From Salinimonas lutimaris (lineage in GTDB: Bacteria; Pseudomonadota; Gammaproteobacteria; Enterobacterales; Alteromonadaceae), in the NCBI RefSeq assembly GCF_005222225.1, contig NZ_CP036536.1, positions 644,001-708,000 on the forward strand: a stretch of 64,000 nucleotides of DNA, read 5' to 3'. Below are positions 7,130-16,986 of this stretch, in pieces; the stretch's first letter is position 1, and the number at the start of each line of letters is the position of its first letter. Both the position numbers and the translations under genes were made by a program. The notes under the pieces are model-generated. The model was not told the origin of the DNA. It did no database searches and saw only the letters and a program-made list of their open reading frames with translations.

Positions 7130-9538
7130 ATGTTTTCACGCTCAATTCTTGCTGCGGCAGTACTGACTGCCTGTGCCCCCGCGTTAGCTGAGACGGTGAC
7201 CGGGACCGTGGTCGATGAACAGGGCAGCCCTGTTGCCGGTGCCACCATCTCTGTTGAAGGTTCCAGAAAAACGGTCAAGACCGATGAGCAGGGGCAGTAT
7301 CGCCTTGCTGACATTTCTCCGCGCGATGTACATATTCATGTGTCATCTGAAGCTTATCTGCACGGCGATAAAGATTTAGGCAAAATTGAGGGTGATCAGG
7401 TTGTCGACTTTACCCTGACACCATCATCCATGGAAAATATTCTGGTTACCGCAACGGCCATGCAGTCTTCCACGCTGGAGTCGGTAACACCAGTATCAGT
7501 GCTGGGCGCAGAAGAATTACGTCGTCATCAGGCACCGACCTTAGGAGAAACTCTGAAAAACACCCCGGGAGTGCAGAGCACATACTTTGGACCGGTATCG
7601 AGCAGCCCGGTTATCCGGGGCAACGACGGCCCGCGGGTGATGATTGTACAAAATGGTCTGGATGTGTCTGATGTCTCCCGGGTAGGGCCTGATCATAATG
7701 TGGCAGCCAATGCATCCAGTGCCACGCAGGTCGAGATTCTGCGCGGACCGGCTACTCTGCAATACGGTAGTGGCGCCATCGGTGGTGTGGTAAATGTGGT
7801 GGATAAGCGCATTCCACAATATGTTCCGCAAGATGTGGAAGGGGAAGCCGAGGTTCGCTACTCCACCGTGGATAACGGCAAATTTGGCAAGCTGGATGTC
7901 ACTGGCGGCAAAGGCAATATTGCTTACCATTTTGATGGTTTTATGCGGAAAACCCAGAACATTGATATTCCGGGTTATGCGTCATCTGAGCCGGATGAAG
8001 ATGAGCCGTATCGTACACTGGAAAACAGTGATATGGACACCAAGAGCTTTACTGCCGGGGTAAGCTATGTGGAAGACGAAGGTTATCTTGGTTTTGCGGT
8101 TGAGAAACTCAGTAACCTGTATGGCGTGCCAGGGCATCATCATCACCATGAAGAAGAGCACGAAGAAGATCATGATCTGATTGCCGGTGAAGAGCATGAC
8201 GAGCACGAAGAAGAAACCGGTACTCAGATTGATGTGGATATGACCCGTTACCAGATGATGGGGGAATGGCACTCGCCGGTGGCCGGATTTAACAACATCA
8301 AATTTGGTCTGGCCCATACTGACTATACCCACGTTGAAGTGGAAGACGGGGAAACCGGTACGGAATTTAATAACGACAGCACCAACTTTAAGCTGTCTGC
8401 ACACCATATCAAAATTGATGGCTGGCACGGAGTGATTGGTCTGCAGGCCAGCACCAGTGATTACGAGGCCATTGGTGAAGAGGCCTTTACTCCACCTAAT
8501 ACCACTGATTCCTACGCACTGTACCTGGTAGAACAAAAACGCTTTGGCGATGTAACTGTTGAGCTCGGTGGACGGGTCGAGCGCACCACCATTGATGCCG
8601 ATGATGCCGAACTGGATCTGCATGTTCATCATGACGAAGAAGGCGAAGAAGAACTGGAAGAGCAGGTATTTACCTTTGACGACTATGATTTCACCGCCAC
8701 GTCGCTGTCTGCCGGTGCTAACTGGGAATATACCAAAGGCCAGTCTGTTGCTCTGACCCTGTCACGCAGTGAGCGAGCGCCAAGTCAGCAGGAATTATTT
8801 GCCGGCGGTCCGCACCTGGCTACCCAAACTTATGAAGTGGGTCTGGTTTACGACCTGGACGAAGAAGGTGAGCTGGGCAATGAACTGCGCGGTGTGGAAG
8901 AAGAGGTCAGTAACAATATTGATCTGACTTTGCGTAAGTACACCGGCGACTGGGGCTATACGGTATCGCTGTTCTACAATCAGGCTGAAAATTATATCTA
9001 TCAGACTGACACCGGCCTGACACTGGAAGAAGAGCATGAAGAACATGCTGATGAAGCTGGCGAAGAAGCCCATGAGCATGAAGAAGAAGGCTTGCCGGTC
9101 TATGCCTTTAATCAGGCGGACGCTGATATTTACGGCCTGGAAGGACAGGTGTATTACGACTTTACCCCACAGTGGCGGGTAGAGGTGTTTGGCGATACGA
9201 TTCGGGCCAAACTGGATAATCAGGACCTGCCGCGTATCCCGCAGTCACGTGTTGGCACCAGCCTGAGTTATCAGGGGATGCAGCTGCGCGGTGACATTGG
9301 TGTGACCTATCATGCCAGCCAGGACAATATTGCACCGTTTGAAACGGAAACTGACAGCTTCACGATGCTTAGTGCCGGTGTGGAATATGAAATCAGCCAC
9401 CGTGACGTGAGCTGGATCTTGTTTGCCAATGCCGACAACCTGACTAACGAAGAAGCGCGTGTCCATACGTCCTTCCTGAAAGATCAGGCTCCATTACCAG
9501 GGCGTAACTTTACTGTCGGTGCCCGCGCAGTATTCTGA
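7130..9538 (+). CDS. TonB-dependent outer-membrane receptor, ZnuD-like (zinc uptake)
   Basis: The 802-residue protein has a signal peptide (cut after about residue 20, APALAE) and a carboxypeptidase-regulatory-like domain (about 22-90). A TonB plug follows (about 100-225, with GPATLQYGSGAIGG), then a 22-strand-type beta barrel ending in the aromatic residue of AVF. Three predicted loops are extremely rich in His and Glu/Asp: about 336-362 (five consecutive His), 498-512 and 632-655. This is the hallmark of ZnuD-type zinc receptors. Substrate is inferred from the loops and the Zur-like box upstream. A strong terminator follows. Confidence 0.88.
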   Translation: MFSRSILAAAVLTACAPALAETVTGTVVDEQGSPVAGATISVEGSRKTVKTDEQGQYRLADISPRDVHIHVSSEAYLHGDKDLGKIEGDQVVDFTLTPSSMENILVTATAMQSSTLESVTPVSVLGAEELRRHQAPTLGETLKNTPGVQSTYFGPVSSSPVIRGNDGPRVMIVQNGLDVSDVSRVGPDHNVAANASSATQVEILRGPATLQYGSGAIGGVVNVVDKRIPQYVPQDVEGEAEVRYSTVDNGKFGKLDVTGGKGNIAYHFDGFMRKTQNIDIPGYASSEPDEDEPYRTLENSDMDTKSFTAGVSYVEDEGYLGFAVEKLSNLYGVPGHHHHHEEEHEEDHDLIAGEEHDEHEEETGTQIDVDMTRYQMMGEWHSPVAGFNNIKFGLAHTDYTHVEVEDGETGTEFNNDSTNFKLSAHHIKIDGWHGVIGLQASTSDYEAIGEEAFTPPNTTDSYALYLVEQKRFGDVTVELGGRVERTTIDADDAELDLHVHHDEEGEEELEEQVFTFDDYDFTATSLSAGANWEYTKGQSVALTLSRSERAPSQQELFAGGPHLATQTYEVGLVYDLDEEGELGNELRGVEEEVSNNIDLTLRKYTGDWGYTVSLFYNQAENYIYQTDTGLTLEEEHEEHADEAGEEAHEHEEEGLPVYAFNQADADIYGLEGQVYYDFTPQWRVEVFGDTIRAKLDNQDLPRIPQSRVGTSLSYQGMQLRGDIGVTYHASQDNIAPFETETDSFTMLSAGVEYEISHRDVSWILFANADNLTNEEARVHTSFLKDQAPLPGRNFTVGARAVF

Positions 9539-9556
9539 TACCGTACGGGTTAACCG

Positions 9557-9593
9557 AAAAGGGCTCACCGCGTAGAGGATGAGCCCTTTTTTT
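9557..9593 (+). terminator. Rho-independent terminator after the ZnuD-like receptor gene
   Basis: Perfect stem GGGCTCA (9561-9567) with TGAGCCC (9580-9586), a 12-base loop, then seven T (9587-9593). The A run before the stem would allow weaker use on the other strand. Confidence 0.9.
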
Positions 9594-9636
9594 ATGCCTG
9601 CTACAATACAAATAAGTCAAACAGCAGGAGTACGGC

Positions 9637-10272
9637 GTGACTATTGAACACATCCGGCAGTGGCTGGCCTCACTAGAGCATGAGCATCTTGTGCTGGGAT
9701 ATGGCAGCCTGATGAACGCTGACAGCCGCCAGCGTTTTTCTGCCATTGATGAGCCCGGCATTTTAGTGTCAGTCACCGGGTTTGAGCGGGCATGGGTAAC
9801 TCGCAGCGAACAGGAAAAACTGACCTATGTAGGCGCGCTGGCCAATCCTGATGGCTGGCTCAATGCCCAGATGATATCCACCGCTATCAGCCCGGCACTG
9901 GCCAAACGGGAGCAGGATTATCAGTTTGTGGCAGTACCGGCCAGTGCAGTCAGTGTGAAAGCTGCTGATAAGGTCAATACCTACCTGCAACAGGCGCTTA
10001 ACGATAAGTCACTGTGGATTTGCCAGACGCTGGCGCAACAACCGGCCAGCGCTGAATTTCCGATTGCTCAGACCTATATTGATACCTGTCTGGCCGGTTG
10101 TCTGGAACAGGGCGGAGAGGCGCAGGCCCGCGCCTTTATTGACTCCACCCGACTGTGGTCCAGACATATTCAGCACGACCGTACAGCGCCGGTCTATCCT
10201 CGCCCGGGCCGGGTGGCGAGGCAGCATCACGAGCAGATTGATGCCTTACTCAGGGAGTATGCCCTTGTCTGA
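9637..10272 (+). CDS. Gamma-glutamylcyclotransferase-fold protein
   Basis: The 211-residue protein begins at a GTG preceded by AGGAG. Near its N-terminus it has LGYGSLMN (about 19-27), the conserved Y-G-S-L substrate loop of the gamma-glutamylcyclotransferase (GGCT/AIG2-like) fold. Further on, KREQDYQFVAV (about 89-99) supplies a candidate catalytic Glu in the usual R-E-x-x-Y context. Members cyclise gamma-glutamyl amines or glutathione to 5-oxoproline. The exact substrate here is unknown. Its last codons overlap the start of the GNAT gene, indicating co-translation. Confidence 0.75.
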   Translation: MTIEHIRQWLASLEHEHLVLGYGSLMNADSRQRFSAIDEPGILVSVTGFERAWVTRSEQEKLTYVGALANPDGWLNAQMISTAISPALAKREQDYQFVAVPASAVSVKAADKVNTYLQQALNDKSLWICQTLAQQPASAEFPIAQTYIDTCLAGCLEQGGEAQARAFIDSTRLWSRHIQHDRTAPVYPRPGRVARQHHEQIDALLREYALV

Positions 10273-10810
10273 GCCAAAGTATGAGTTTACCAGCGCACGA
10301 TTAGGCTACCGTGAGCCGGTCATGGATGATGCGCACTGGGTTCACACCATGCAGCAGGACCCAGAATGGATACGGTTTATTGGTAATCGCGGAGTCCATT
10401 CGATAAGCGATGCGAAGCGGTATATTGAGCTGATACAGGACCATAAAAAGCGCTGGGGGTATGGCCTGTGGGTGGCACAGTGTCAACGTACCGCCGAACC
10501 GGTGGGCATCTGTGGTTTGCTGACCCGTCAGGTATTCCGGTGTCCGGATCTTGGATTTGCCCTGCGCGGTGAGTATCGCAGGCTGGGATATGGAACAGAA
10601 GCCGGTGAGGCGGTCGTCCAGCGGGCTGCCGGGCACTATCATTTTGACTTTGTTACCGGTATGGCACATAAACACAATGTGCGCTGCCGCCAGTTGCTCA
10701 CCCGCCTTGGGTTTCGCCAACAGGGAAAAATTTTTATTCAGGGAATGGAGCGCCAGCAACTGTACTGGCGCACGCTCGACCCAACCGCTAAGCGATCAGG
10801 TTGCCGGTAA
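10259..10810 (+). CDS. GNAT-family N-acetyltransferase (RimJ/RimL type)
   Basis: The chosen ATG at 10259 overlaps the previous gene by 14 bases and has CAGGGAG upstream. The open frame extends further 5' but only inside the preceding gene. The 183-residue product has the RimJ-like layout: TSARLGYREPVMDDAHW at the N-terminus, a glycine-rich acetyl-CoA loop (EYRRLGYGTEAGEAV), and the late segment KHNVRCRQLLTRLGF. It probably acetylates an amine on a protein or small molecule; the target is unknown. The 3' end overlaps the convergent cyclophilin gene by 15 bases. Confidence 0.85.
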   Translation: MPLSEPKYEFTSARLGYREPVMDDAHWVHTMQQDPEWIRFIGNRGVHSISDAKRYIELIQDHKKRWGYGLWVAQCQRTAEPVGICGLLTRQVFRCPDLGFALRGEYRRLGYGTEAGEAVVQRAAGHYHFDFVTGMAHKHNVRCRQLLTRLGFRQQGKIFIQGMERQQLYWRTLDPTAKRSGCR

Positions 10811-11392
10811 AACGATGGCTTTTTTCAGTACAATCTGTTCCACCGGGCTGTTTTGTTCCCGCAGGTCCAGGTTGTACTCGGTTTCCACTTCCATCATTTT
10901 ATCCACTATTTCCTCGCCTTCCACAATCATCCCAAAAACGGCATAGCCCCAGTCGCGGCCCGGATCCAGACTGGGATTATCATTAACGTTAAAAAAGAAC
11001 TGCCGATTGGCCGAATGCGGCTCATTCTGGCGTGCCATGGCCACGGTATACAGCTCGTTTTTCATCCCATTGCCAGACTCGTTAAAGATCTCAGGATAGC
11101 TGGGCTTGGCTTCATAATCGGTATTGTATCCGCCTCCCTGCACTACAAAGCCGGGGACAACACGATGAAAAATAGTGCCGTCATAGCCATGCTTTGAGAC
11201 ATAGCGCAAAAAATTGTTCACCGTCAGGGGCGCGCGCCGGCGATCAAGTTCCACCACTACATCGCCCATGGTGGTTTCCAGTTTCACTCTGGGATAATAG
11301 TTATCTGGCTGCACATCAGAGCCGTCATCTTTGTCTTTAGCAGTGACCTGTGTGGTGACGATTATCAGCACAAAAAGTAGATAGCGAATCAT
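10796..11392 (-). CDS. Periplasmic cyclophilin-type peptidyl-prolyl isomerase
   Basis: The 198-residue protein has a signal peptide (MIRYLLFVLIIVTTQVTA), so it is exported. The cyclophilin domain covers about 35-190 and has the active-site segment FHRVVPGFVVQGGG with its catalytic Arg, plus QFFFNVNDN. It catalyses cis-trans isomerisation of X-Pro bonds in envelope proteins, like E. coli PpiA. The insert between residues 95 and 120 (NTDYEAKPSYPEIFNESGNG) is the bacterial-type loop. It lies 16 bases downstream of rlmG on the same strand and is probably co-transcribed. Confidence 0.92.
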   Translation of the reverse strand: MIRYLLFVLIIVTTQVTAKDKDDGSDVQPDNYYPRVKLETTMGDVVVELDRRRAPLTVNNFLRYVSKHGYDGTIFHRVVPGFVVQGGGYNTDYEAKPSYPEIFNESGNGMKNELYTVAMARQNEPHSANRQFFFNVNDNPSLDPGRDWGYAVFGMIVEGEEIVDKMMEVETEYNLDLREQNSPVEQIVLKKAIVLPAT

Positions 11393-11408
11393 GTTGTTTT
11401 TCCTTCCA

Positions 11409-12611
11409 TTAACGCTTGGCTGAACTCAAAATAACGAATTTACGGTTACTTGCAAGCACCTTAACACCGCCAAACAGGCGTTTCAGTTTTATGTGATACT
11501 CCAGATGACGGTTCGCCACCACAATCAGGTGGCCGCCACGACGCAGGGCATCGCGGCTGTCATGAAACATCTGCCAGGCAATATGGTCGGTAATTGCATT
11601 TTGCTGGTGAAAGGGCGGGTTACATAACACTTTGTCATACTGATTCTGCTGACCCTGACCTAACAGTTGTTCAAGACAATTGCTGGCTACGAAACGGCAG
11701 TTATCCTGCGCATCGGGAAAATTATGCGCCACATTCATTCGCGCGCTTTCCAGCGCCATAAAAGACTCATCAACAAAGGTGATATTTGCCTCGGGGGCCA
11801 GCGCCAGCGCATTGAGTCCTAAAATCCCGTTACCACAACCCAGGTCAATAACCTGCTCATGATTGGTTACGTGCATATGCTCAAGCATCAGGCGGGCGCC
11901 GATATCCAGAGACTGACGGGAAAAGACGTTGGCCAGGTTATGCACCTGCATGCTTTTGCCATTACTGGATTTTTGCTCCCAAATCATCGTAGGTGCAGTC
12001 TGGGTATGCAGCGAGCGGGCCGGTTGCTGCGGCTCACAAAATATCAGGCGGGATTTTTTCTTGGCCAGTGAGGTGGTGGTAATGCCCAGGTACTTTTCAA
12101 ACAGCCCCAGCACCGATTTGGTGACCATTTTGACTTTTGCGGCGGCAATAATCCGGGTCTGTGGCGTAATCATGCGGCTGAGCGCCTGCAACTGGGCCTC
12201 CAGTAACGCCTGAGTACGGGGAATCTTTATTACCACTGTATCCGGTGTGGGAGGCAGAGTATGCAGGATGCTGTGTGCCTTGACCGGCGCGTCCACTAAG
12301 TAGTCATCGCTGAAGGTGACCGGCATCTGGTTTGCCTGCAGGTTTACCGCCAGCGAACGATGCCCAATCCAGGAGTCACTGTACCAGTGCACAGCAGCTT
12401 CGCTGTGACCGGCAAACCAGCAACCCAGTGCGCCAAAGTCATCATTAAGAATGAGTAACGGCGCGGATGCTTGTACCGGCGCGGCTTCGGCCATATATTC
12501 AATTAACAGTTCATCAGCACTGTCCCACGCCTGCAGGCTTTTGTGCTGATGTTCGGACGGATACCTGACCAGATTCAAGGTGGTATCCAGGACGCTAAAT
12601 TCAGTGTTCAT
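11409..12611 (-). CDS. rlmG: 23S rRNA (guanine-N2-)-methyltransferase RlmG
   Basis: RlmG methylates G1835 of 23S rRNA using S-adenosylmethionine. I chose the ATG at 12611 (MNTEFSVLDTTLNLVRYP), giving 400 residues, a little longer than E. coli RlmG. An in-frame extension to 12689 would run into the divergent alkB-like gene. The architecture is a degenerate N-terminal MTase-like half (about 1-200) followed by the catalytic half, with the SAM loop VIDLGCGNGILGL and the N-P-P-F motif (LCNPPFHQQ) that contacts the guanine. The divergent alkB-like start lies 43 bases away. Confidence 0.92.
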   Translation of the reverse strand: MNTEFSVLDTTLNLVRYPSEHQHKSLQAWDSADELLIEYMAEAAPVQASAPLLILNDDFGALGCWFAGHSEAAVHWYSDSWIGHRSLAVNLQANQMPVTFSDDYLVDAPVKAHSILHTLPPTPDTVVIKIPRTQALLEAQLQALSRMITPQTRIIAAAKVKMVTKSVLGLFEKYLGITTTSLAKKKSRLIFCEPQQPARSLHTQTAPTMIWEQKSSNGKSMQVHNLANVFSRQSLDIGARLMLEHMHVTNHEQVIDLGCGNGILGLNALALAPEANITFVDESFMALESARMNVAHNFPDAQDNCRFVASNCLEQLLGQGQQNQYDKVLCNPPFHQQNAITDHIAWQMFHDSRDALRRGGHLIVVANRHLEYHIKLKRLFGGVKVLASNRKFVILSSAKR

Positions 12612-12654
12612 GATGCAACTGTAATGTATTGTGATGATAGAAAACGGAGGGGTA

Positions 12655-13287
12655 ATGCAGTTTTCGTTATTTGACGATGCCTGTAACAATCAGACGCCTG
12701 CGCCATTACCCATGCCGGATGCAACAGTAATTTATCAGCCTGGCTGGCTGAGTGCATCCCAGGCTGACCAGCTTAAACAACAGCTGGAGAGCGAATTAAA
12801 CTGGCATCAGGATACCATTAAATTATATGGTAAGTCGGTGAAAATTCCGCGCTTGCAGGCCTGGCATGGCGATAGTGATGCCATCTATGCCTATTCGGGG
12901 CTGCGGATGCAGCCAGCCCCCTGGACGCCAGCGCTGCACTATTTACGCGAGCGTATCAGTCAGCAGCAAAGTACCTCATTTAACAGTGTGCTTGGCAACT
13001 GGTATCGGCATGGGCAGGACAGCATGGGGATGCATGCGGACAATGAGCCTGAGCTGGGGCGCGAGCCGGTTATTGCTTCTGTGACTCTGGGGCAGGCCCG
13101 ACCGTTTATTTTTCACCATCTGCCGACCGGTACCCGCAGCCGGGTTCTGCTCGAGCATGGTAGCCTGCTTATCATGCGCGGCACTACCCAGCAGTTTTAT
13201 CATCATGGCATAGCCAAGACGGCCAAATCGATTGGTGATAGAATTAACCTGACATTCAGGTACATTTACCCGCAGCAAAACAGGTAA
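12655..13287 (+). CDS. AlkB-like 2-oxoglutarate/Fe(II) dioxygenase
   Basis: AlkB-family enzymes remove alkyl groups from nucleic-acid bases by oxidative demethylation. The ATG at 12655 follows a strong GGAGGGG; upstream in-frame ATGs lack it. The 210-residue product resembles the ALKBH2/3-type subgroup. It has the HxD iron motif H127-x-D129 (MGMHADNE), distal histidine H183 or H184 (FYHHGIAK), and the 2-oxoglutarate-binding arginines in RINLTFR. It is followed three bases later by a bolA-like gene in the same direction, so the two are likely one transcript. Confidence 0.9.
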   Translation: MQFSLFDDACNNQTPAPLPMPDATVIYQPGWLSASQADQLKQQLESELNWHQDTIKLYGKSVKIPRLQAWHGDSDAIYAYSGLRMQPAPWTPALHYLRERISQQQSTSFNSVLGNWYRHGQDSMGMHADNEPELGREPVIASVTLGQARPFIFHHLPTGTRSRVLLEHGSLLIMRGTTQQFYHHGIAKTAKSIGDRINLTFRYIYPQQNR

Positions 13288-13290
13288 TTT

Positions 13291-13611
13291 ATGCAAGTAA
13301 AAGCATTTATCGAAGAACAACTGATGACCCATCTTTCACCGGTTTTTTTACAGGTGGCTGATGAAAGTCATATGCACAATGTGCCTGAAGGAGCACAAAG
13401 CCACTTTAAGGTCACGGTGGTCAGTGAGCAGTTTGCCGGCAGCCGCCTGATAGGCCGGCACCGGCAGGTTAATACTCTGCTGGCCGATGCCCTGAGCGGC
13501 CCGGTGCATGCGCTTGCCTTGCATACCTATACACCACAGGAGTGGCAGGATCGTGGTAACGAGATTGTGCCGTCGCCGGCTTGCCGGGGTGGCAGTAAAG
13601 CCGACCTATAA
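13291..13611 (+). CDS. bolA: BolA-family protein
   Basis: This 106-residue protein has the BolA signature: DESHMHNVPEGAQSHFKV near residues 24-41, then a G-x-R-L-I-x-R-H-R helix and the late H-A-L-A-L-H-T-Y-T strand. BolA proteins partner monothiol glutaredoxins around [2Fe-2S] clusters and also act in stress morphology. The conserved His is present. The C-terminal tail after residue 93 is polar and probably disordered. Its last six bases overlap the 3' end of the convergent AEC transporter gene. Confidence 0.9.
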   Translation: MQVKAFIEEQLMTHLSPVFLQVADESHMHNVPEGAQSHFKVTVVSEQFAGSRLIGRHRQVNTLLADALSGPVHALALHTYTPQEWQDRGNEIVPSPACRGGSKADL

Positions 13612-14538
13612 CAGGCCAATTCCATGTAACGTGGAATAGGCCACCGCGGTGACTGGCAGCGACAGCAAGGTGGTCACCGCAATAATACTGGCTGCCAGAC
13701 GATGATCGCCACCCAGATTTCTGGCCATCACATAACTGGCTGCGGCGGTCGGTGAAATAGCCAGCAGCAGTACAATGCCCAGCTCCATCCCGCTGAACCC
13801 GGCCAGATAAGCGCCTCCCACTACCATCGCCGGATAGCCAATGCATTTGCTGATTGTGGCCAGACTGATATTCCATTTATCAGCGCTGAACGAGCGAAAC
13901 TGCAGGGAGGCACCGGTGCAGATAAGCGCCAGCGGCAGTGTCAGCTGGGCAAAGTATTCACCGGTCGCTTTCACAAAATCCGGCAGGCTAATCTGAAAAT
14001 ACGACAACGGCAGGGCCATCATAATCGCCAGAATCAGCGGGTTTGAGACAATGCCCAGCAAGTGCTGGCCTACCGAGCGTTTGCTATCCAGATAAAAATT
14101 CAGCACAAACACAGACAGCACATTAAACAATATGGTGATACAGCCCATGTACACCGACGCGGCCGCCAGCCCGGTATTGCCATAGGTATTCGCACAATAC
14201 GCCAGGCCGATGATTCCCATATTGGCCCGAAAGCCCCCCTGAATCACCACACCACGGGCATTGGCAGGATTTACCGTAAAATGGCTGAACAACATCAGCA
14301 ACAAAAAATACACTAAGGTGGCACCGGCGCCTACCGCGATCAGTCGCGGGTTGGCGGCATGGGCAAAGTCGGCCTGAGCGATGGATAAAAACAGCAGGGC
14401 GGGCAGAGCCAGGTTAAAAACCAGTTTAGAGCCGGTTTCAATAAACACTTCGTTTAGCATGCCGCGACGATATAGAAAATACCCCATCAACAGCAAAATG
14501 AGTACCGGGCCGAGGGTTTCGGTTATAAAAGAATACAT
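13606..14538 (-). CDS. AEC-family (auxin efflux carrier-like) transporter
   Basis: The 310-residue integral membrane protein starts at 14538 (MYSFITETLGPVLILLLMGY). An in-frame start 17 codons earlier is possible but less typical. About ten hydrophobic helices are arranged in two halves of five, the layout of AEC/YwkB-type permeases. The central discontinuous region contains the polar Asn-bearing segment FRANMGIIGLAY, probably a substrate-binding crossover. Bacterial members export or import small organic acids; the substrate is unknown. It is divergent from the betT-like gene. Confidence 0.85.
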   Translation of the reverse strand: MYSFITETLGPVLILLLMGYFLYRRGMLNEVFIETGSKLVFNLALPALLFLSIAQADFAHAANPRLIAVGAGATLVYFLLLMLFSHFTVNPANARGVVIQGGFRANMGIIGLAYCANTYGNTGLAAASVYMGCITILFNVLSVFVLNFYLDSKRSVGQHLLGIVSNPLILAIMMALPLSYFQISLPDFVKATGEYFAQLTLPLALICTGASLQFRSFSADKWNISLATISKCIGYPAMVVGGAYLAGFSGMELGIVLLLAISPTAAASYVMARNLGGDHRLAASIIAVTTLLSLPVTAVAYSTLHGIGLL

Positions 14539-14752
14539 GGGCAGGTCGTTGATTAAGAATAAGAAGGAAAAGAGCGGCCAGTGTAGCAAAAATAGTCAGT
14601 GGTAAGTAGATGATGAAGGCAGTTTACCTGACATACAAAGGTTGCTTTTCAGGCTGCGTTGTACCAGCGTAGGAGGGTACATTCTGAACTATTACCAATC
14701 AGGGCCAGTAACAAAACCTAGTTGCGGATGGTCTTTATTAAAAGGAGCTTAT

Positions 14753-16784
14753 ATGAAGGAAGGAACCCATCGTTCTACCATTCTTCTGCCCGTATTTATT
14801 CCCGCTGTCGCTATTATCGCCCTGTTAGTGGTCGGCACAATCAGTGCGCCGGATCTGGCCGGTGAGGCTTTTGCCAGTCTGCTGGCATGGATTACCCAGA
14901 CCTTTGGCTGGTTTTATATGCTGTCAGTGGCCCTTTTTTTAATGTTTATTGTCGCGGTGGCCGCATCCGGCTGGGGAAATATTAAATTAGGACCGGATCA
15001 CGCTGAGCCCCAGTACAGTTTTGGCGAATGGTTTGCGATGTTGTTCTCGGCCGGTTACGGCGTTGCCTTATTGTATTTTGGGGTGGCAGAGCCGGTGTTG
15101 CACTATGCCTCACCACCAGCCGGCGCGGCTGAAACGGTGGATGCAGCAAAGCAGGCTATGCAGATTGCCTTTTTTCACTGGGGCTTTCACATCTGGGCAA
15201 TTTACGGTCTGGTGGGACTGGTACTGGCCTATTTTGCTTTTCGCCAGGGACTACCATTGTCGATTCGCTCAGCCTTGTATCCGCTTATCGGCGATAAAAT
15301 TTATGGGCCGATAGGTCACATCGTGGATGTCTTTGCCATTCTGGGAACGCTGTTTGGTATTGCCACCACGCTGGGGTTGTCGGTCACTCAAATCAACGCC
15401 GGCCTGCATTTTCTCTCGCCGGATATTCCCATTGATATCACTGTACAAATCAGCACTATTGCCATTGTGACTGTGGCCGCCACCGTGTCTGTACTGGCGG
15501 GGATGGACAAGGGGGTAAAACGTCTTTCCATACTTAATATGATGCTGGCAGTGGCACTGATGAGCATGGTCTTTGTGGTGGGCGATACCGTGCATATTCT
15601 GGAGTCATACCTGCAAAATACCGGTAGCTACCTAAGCGGTATTGTAGAGCGTACTTTTAATTTGCAGGCCTACAGCCGCAGCGACTGGATTGGCAACTGG
15701 ACCTTATTTATCTTTGGCTGGACTATTGCCTGGGCACCGTTTGTTGGCATGTTTATCGCCAAAATCAGTCGGGGACGCACCCATTCGTCAGTTTGTGGTG
15801 GGCGTTATGCTGGTGCCCACATTGTTCACCTTTTTATGGTTCTCGGTGTTTGGCGATACCGCGCTTAACGCCATTATGAATGAGGGAGTCAACACCCTGA
15901 TTGCCGATGTACAGGAAAATGAAGCTATTGCTCTGTTTAAACTGTACGAGCAGTTGCCCTGGTCCTCCTTGATGTCAGCATTAACCGTGCTGTTGATTAT
16001 TACATTCTTTGTTACCTCATCAGACTCAGGCTCTTTGGTGATTGACTCACTGTCTTCTGGCGGCCATGAACAAAGCCCGGTCTGGCAGCGGGTATTCTGG
16101 GCATCGATGGAAGGCATTGTGGCGGCTGTGCTGCTACTGGCTGGTGGCTTGAATGCGCTGCAAACCATGACGATTACCAGCGCCTTACCGTTTGCGGTTA
16201 TTATGTTGCTGGCGGCAGCCGGTCTGTGGCGGGCGCTGATTATTGAAGGCTATCGCAATAACAGTTTGCAGGCACACACGCTGGATAAAAATAAACAGCG
16301 CGATGGCGATTTGAAAAGCCGCCTGGCGGCGATGGTGGATTATCCGCAAAAAGACAAGGTTTATCAGTTTATTGAGCAGACCGTGACGGCTGCTATGAAA
16401 GACGTACAGGCTGAGCTGGAGTACCGCGAGTGGCAGGCTGAAGTGGTGTTTAACGATACCCTTGGCCGGGCTTATCTAACGGTGGTGCGCCATGAACATA
16501 TGGATTTTATCTATGATATCCGGATGACCGAACATCAGGTACCTGGGTTTAGCTATGCTGAGCTGCGTAGTTCAGAAGAAGAGGCAGAAAAGTATTATCG
16601 GGCCGAGGTGTTTTTGCGCCGTGGTGGTCAGGCCTATGATATTTATGGCTATGACAAGGCCAGCATTGTTAAGGATATTCTCGACCAGTTTGAAAACTAT
16701 CTGCACTTTCTGGACAATAGCCCGGGTCAGCTGCCCTGGCAGATGGACGCCCATGATGAGATGCTGAATAAACCGGAAAGCTAG
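14753..16784 (+). pseudogene. betT: BetT-type choline/betaine transporter with a +1 frameshift
   Basis: The gene starts at ATG 14753 after AAGGAG. The first frame encodes about 343 residues of a BCCT transporter (twelve helices expected; tryptophan-rich helix with FHWGFHIWAIYG; FIAKISRGRT), then goes out of frame. The rest of the BCCT core continues in the next frame as IRQFVVGVMLVP. One extra C in the run 15780-15782 explains this. Removing it gives about 676 residues, the length of E. coli BetT, including the long cytoplasmic C-terminal domain (about 500-676). It is either a true inactivating mutation or a sequence error. No betIBA genes are near. Confidence 0.85.
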
Positions 16785-16986
16785 CCTGCCCTGATAGTGT
16801 CCGGCCTGTGACAAACTAACGGCCGGCGCTGCCATTTTCAGGCAATAAGAATTACCCGTGTCCGGCGTTTGCGTGCTCACATTCGCGCCGGTGTTTGGGT
16901 ATTCTCCAGGCATCTACATATCACAAACCAATCCAATTCGGGATTGAGTTTGTATTCATACCAATTATTAGGCTAAATCATCGGTT

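Noticed and set aside
7982-8632. Long minus-strand open frame opposite the ZnuD-like gene
   Set aside because: It arises from codon bias and His/Glu repeats of the real gene; no ribosome site and no recognisable protein features.
11409-12689. Longer rlmG start at 12689
   Set aside because: It would overlap the alkB-like start at 12655 with its strong GGAGGGG; the ATG at 12611 begins at the usual conserved N-terminus.
15690-15780. Independent start for the second half of the betT-like gene
   Set aside because: The translated upstream part does not resemble BCCT; homology begins exactly after the CCC run, so this is a frameshift, not a second gene.
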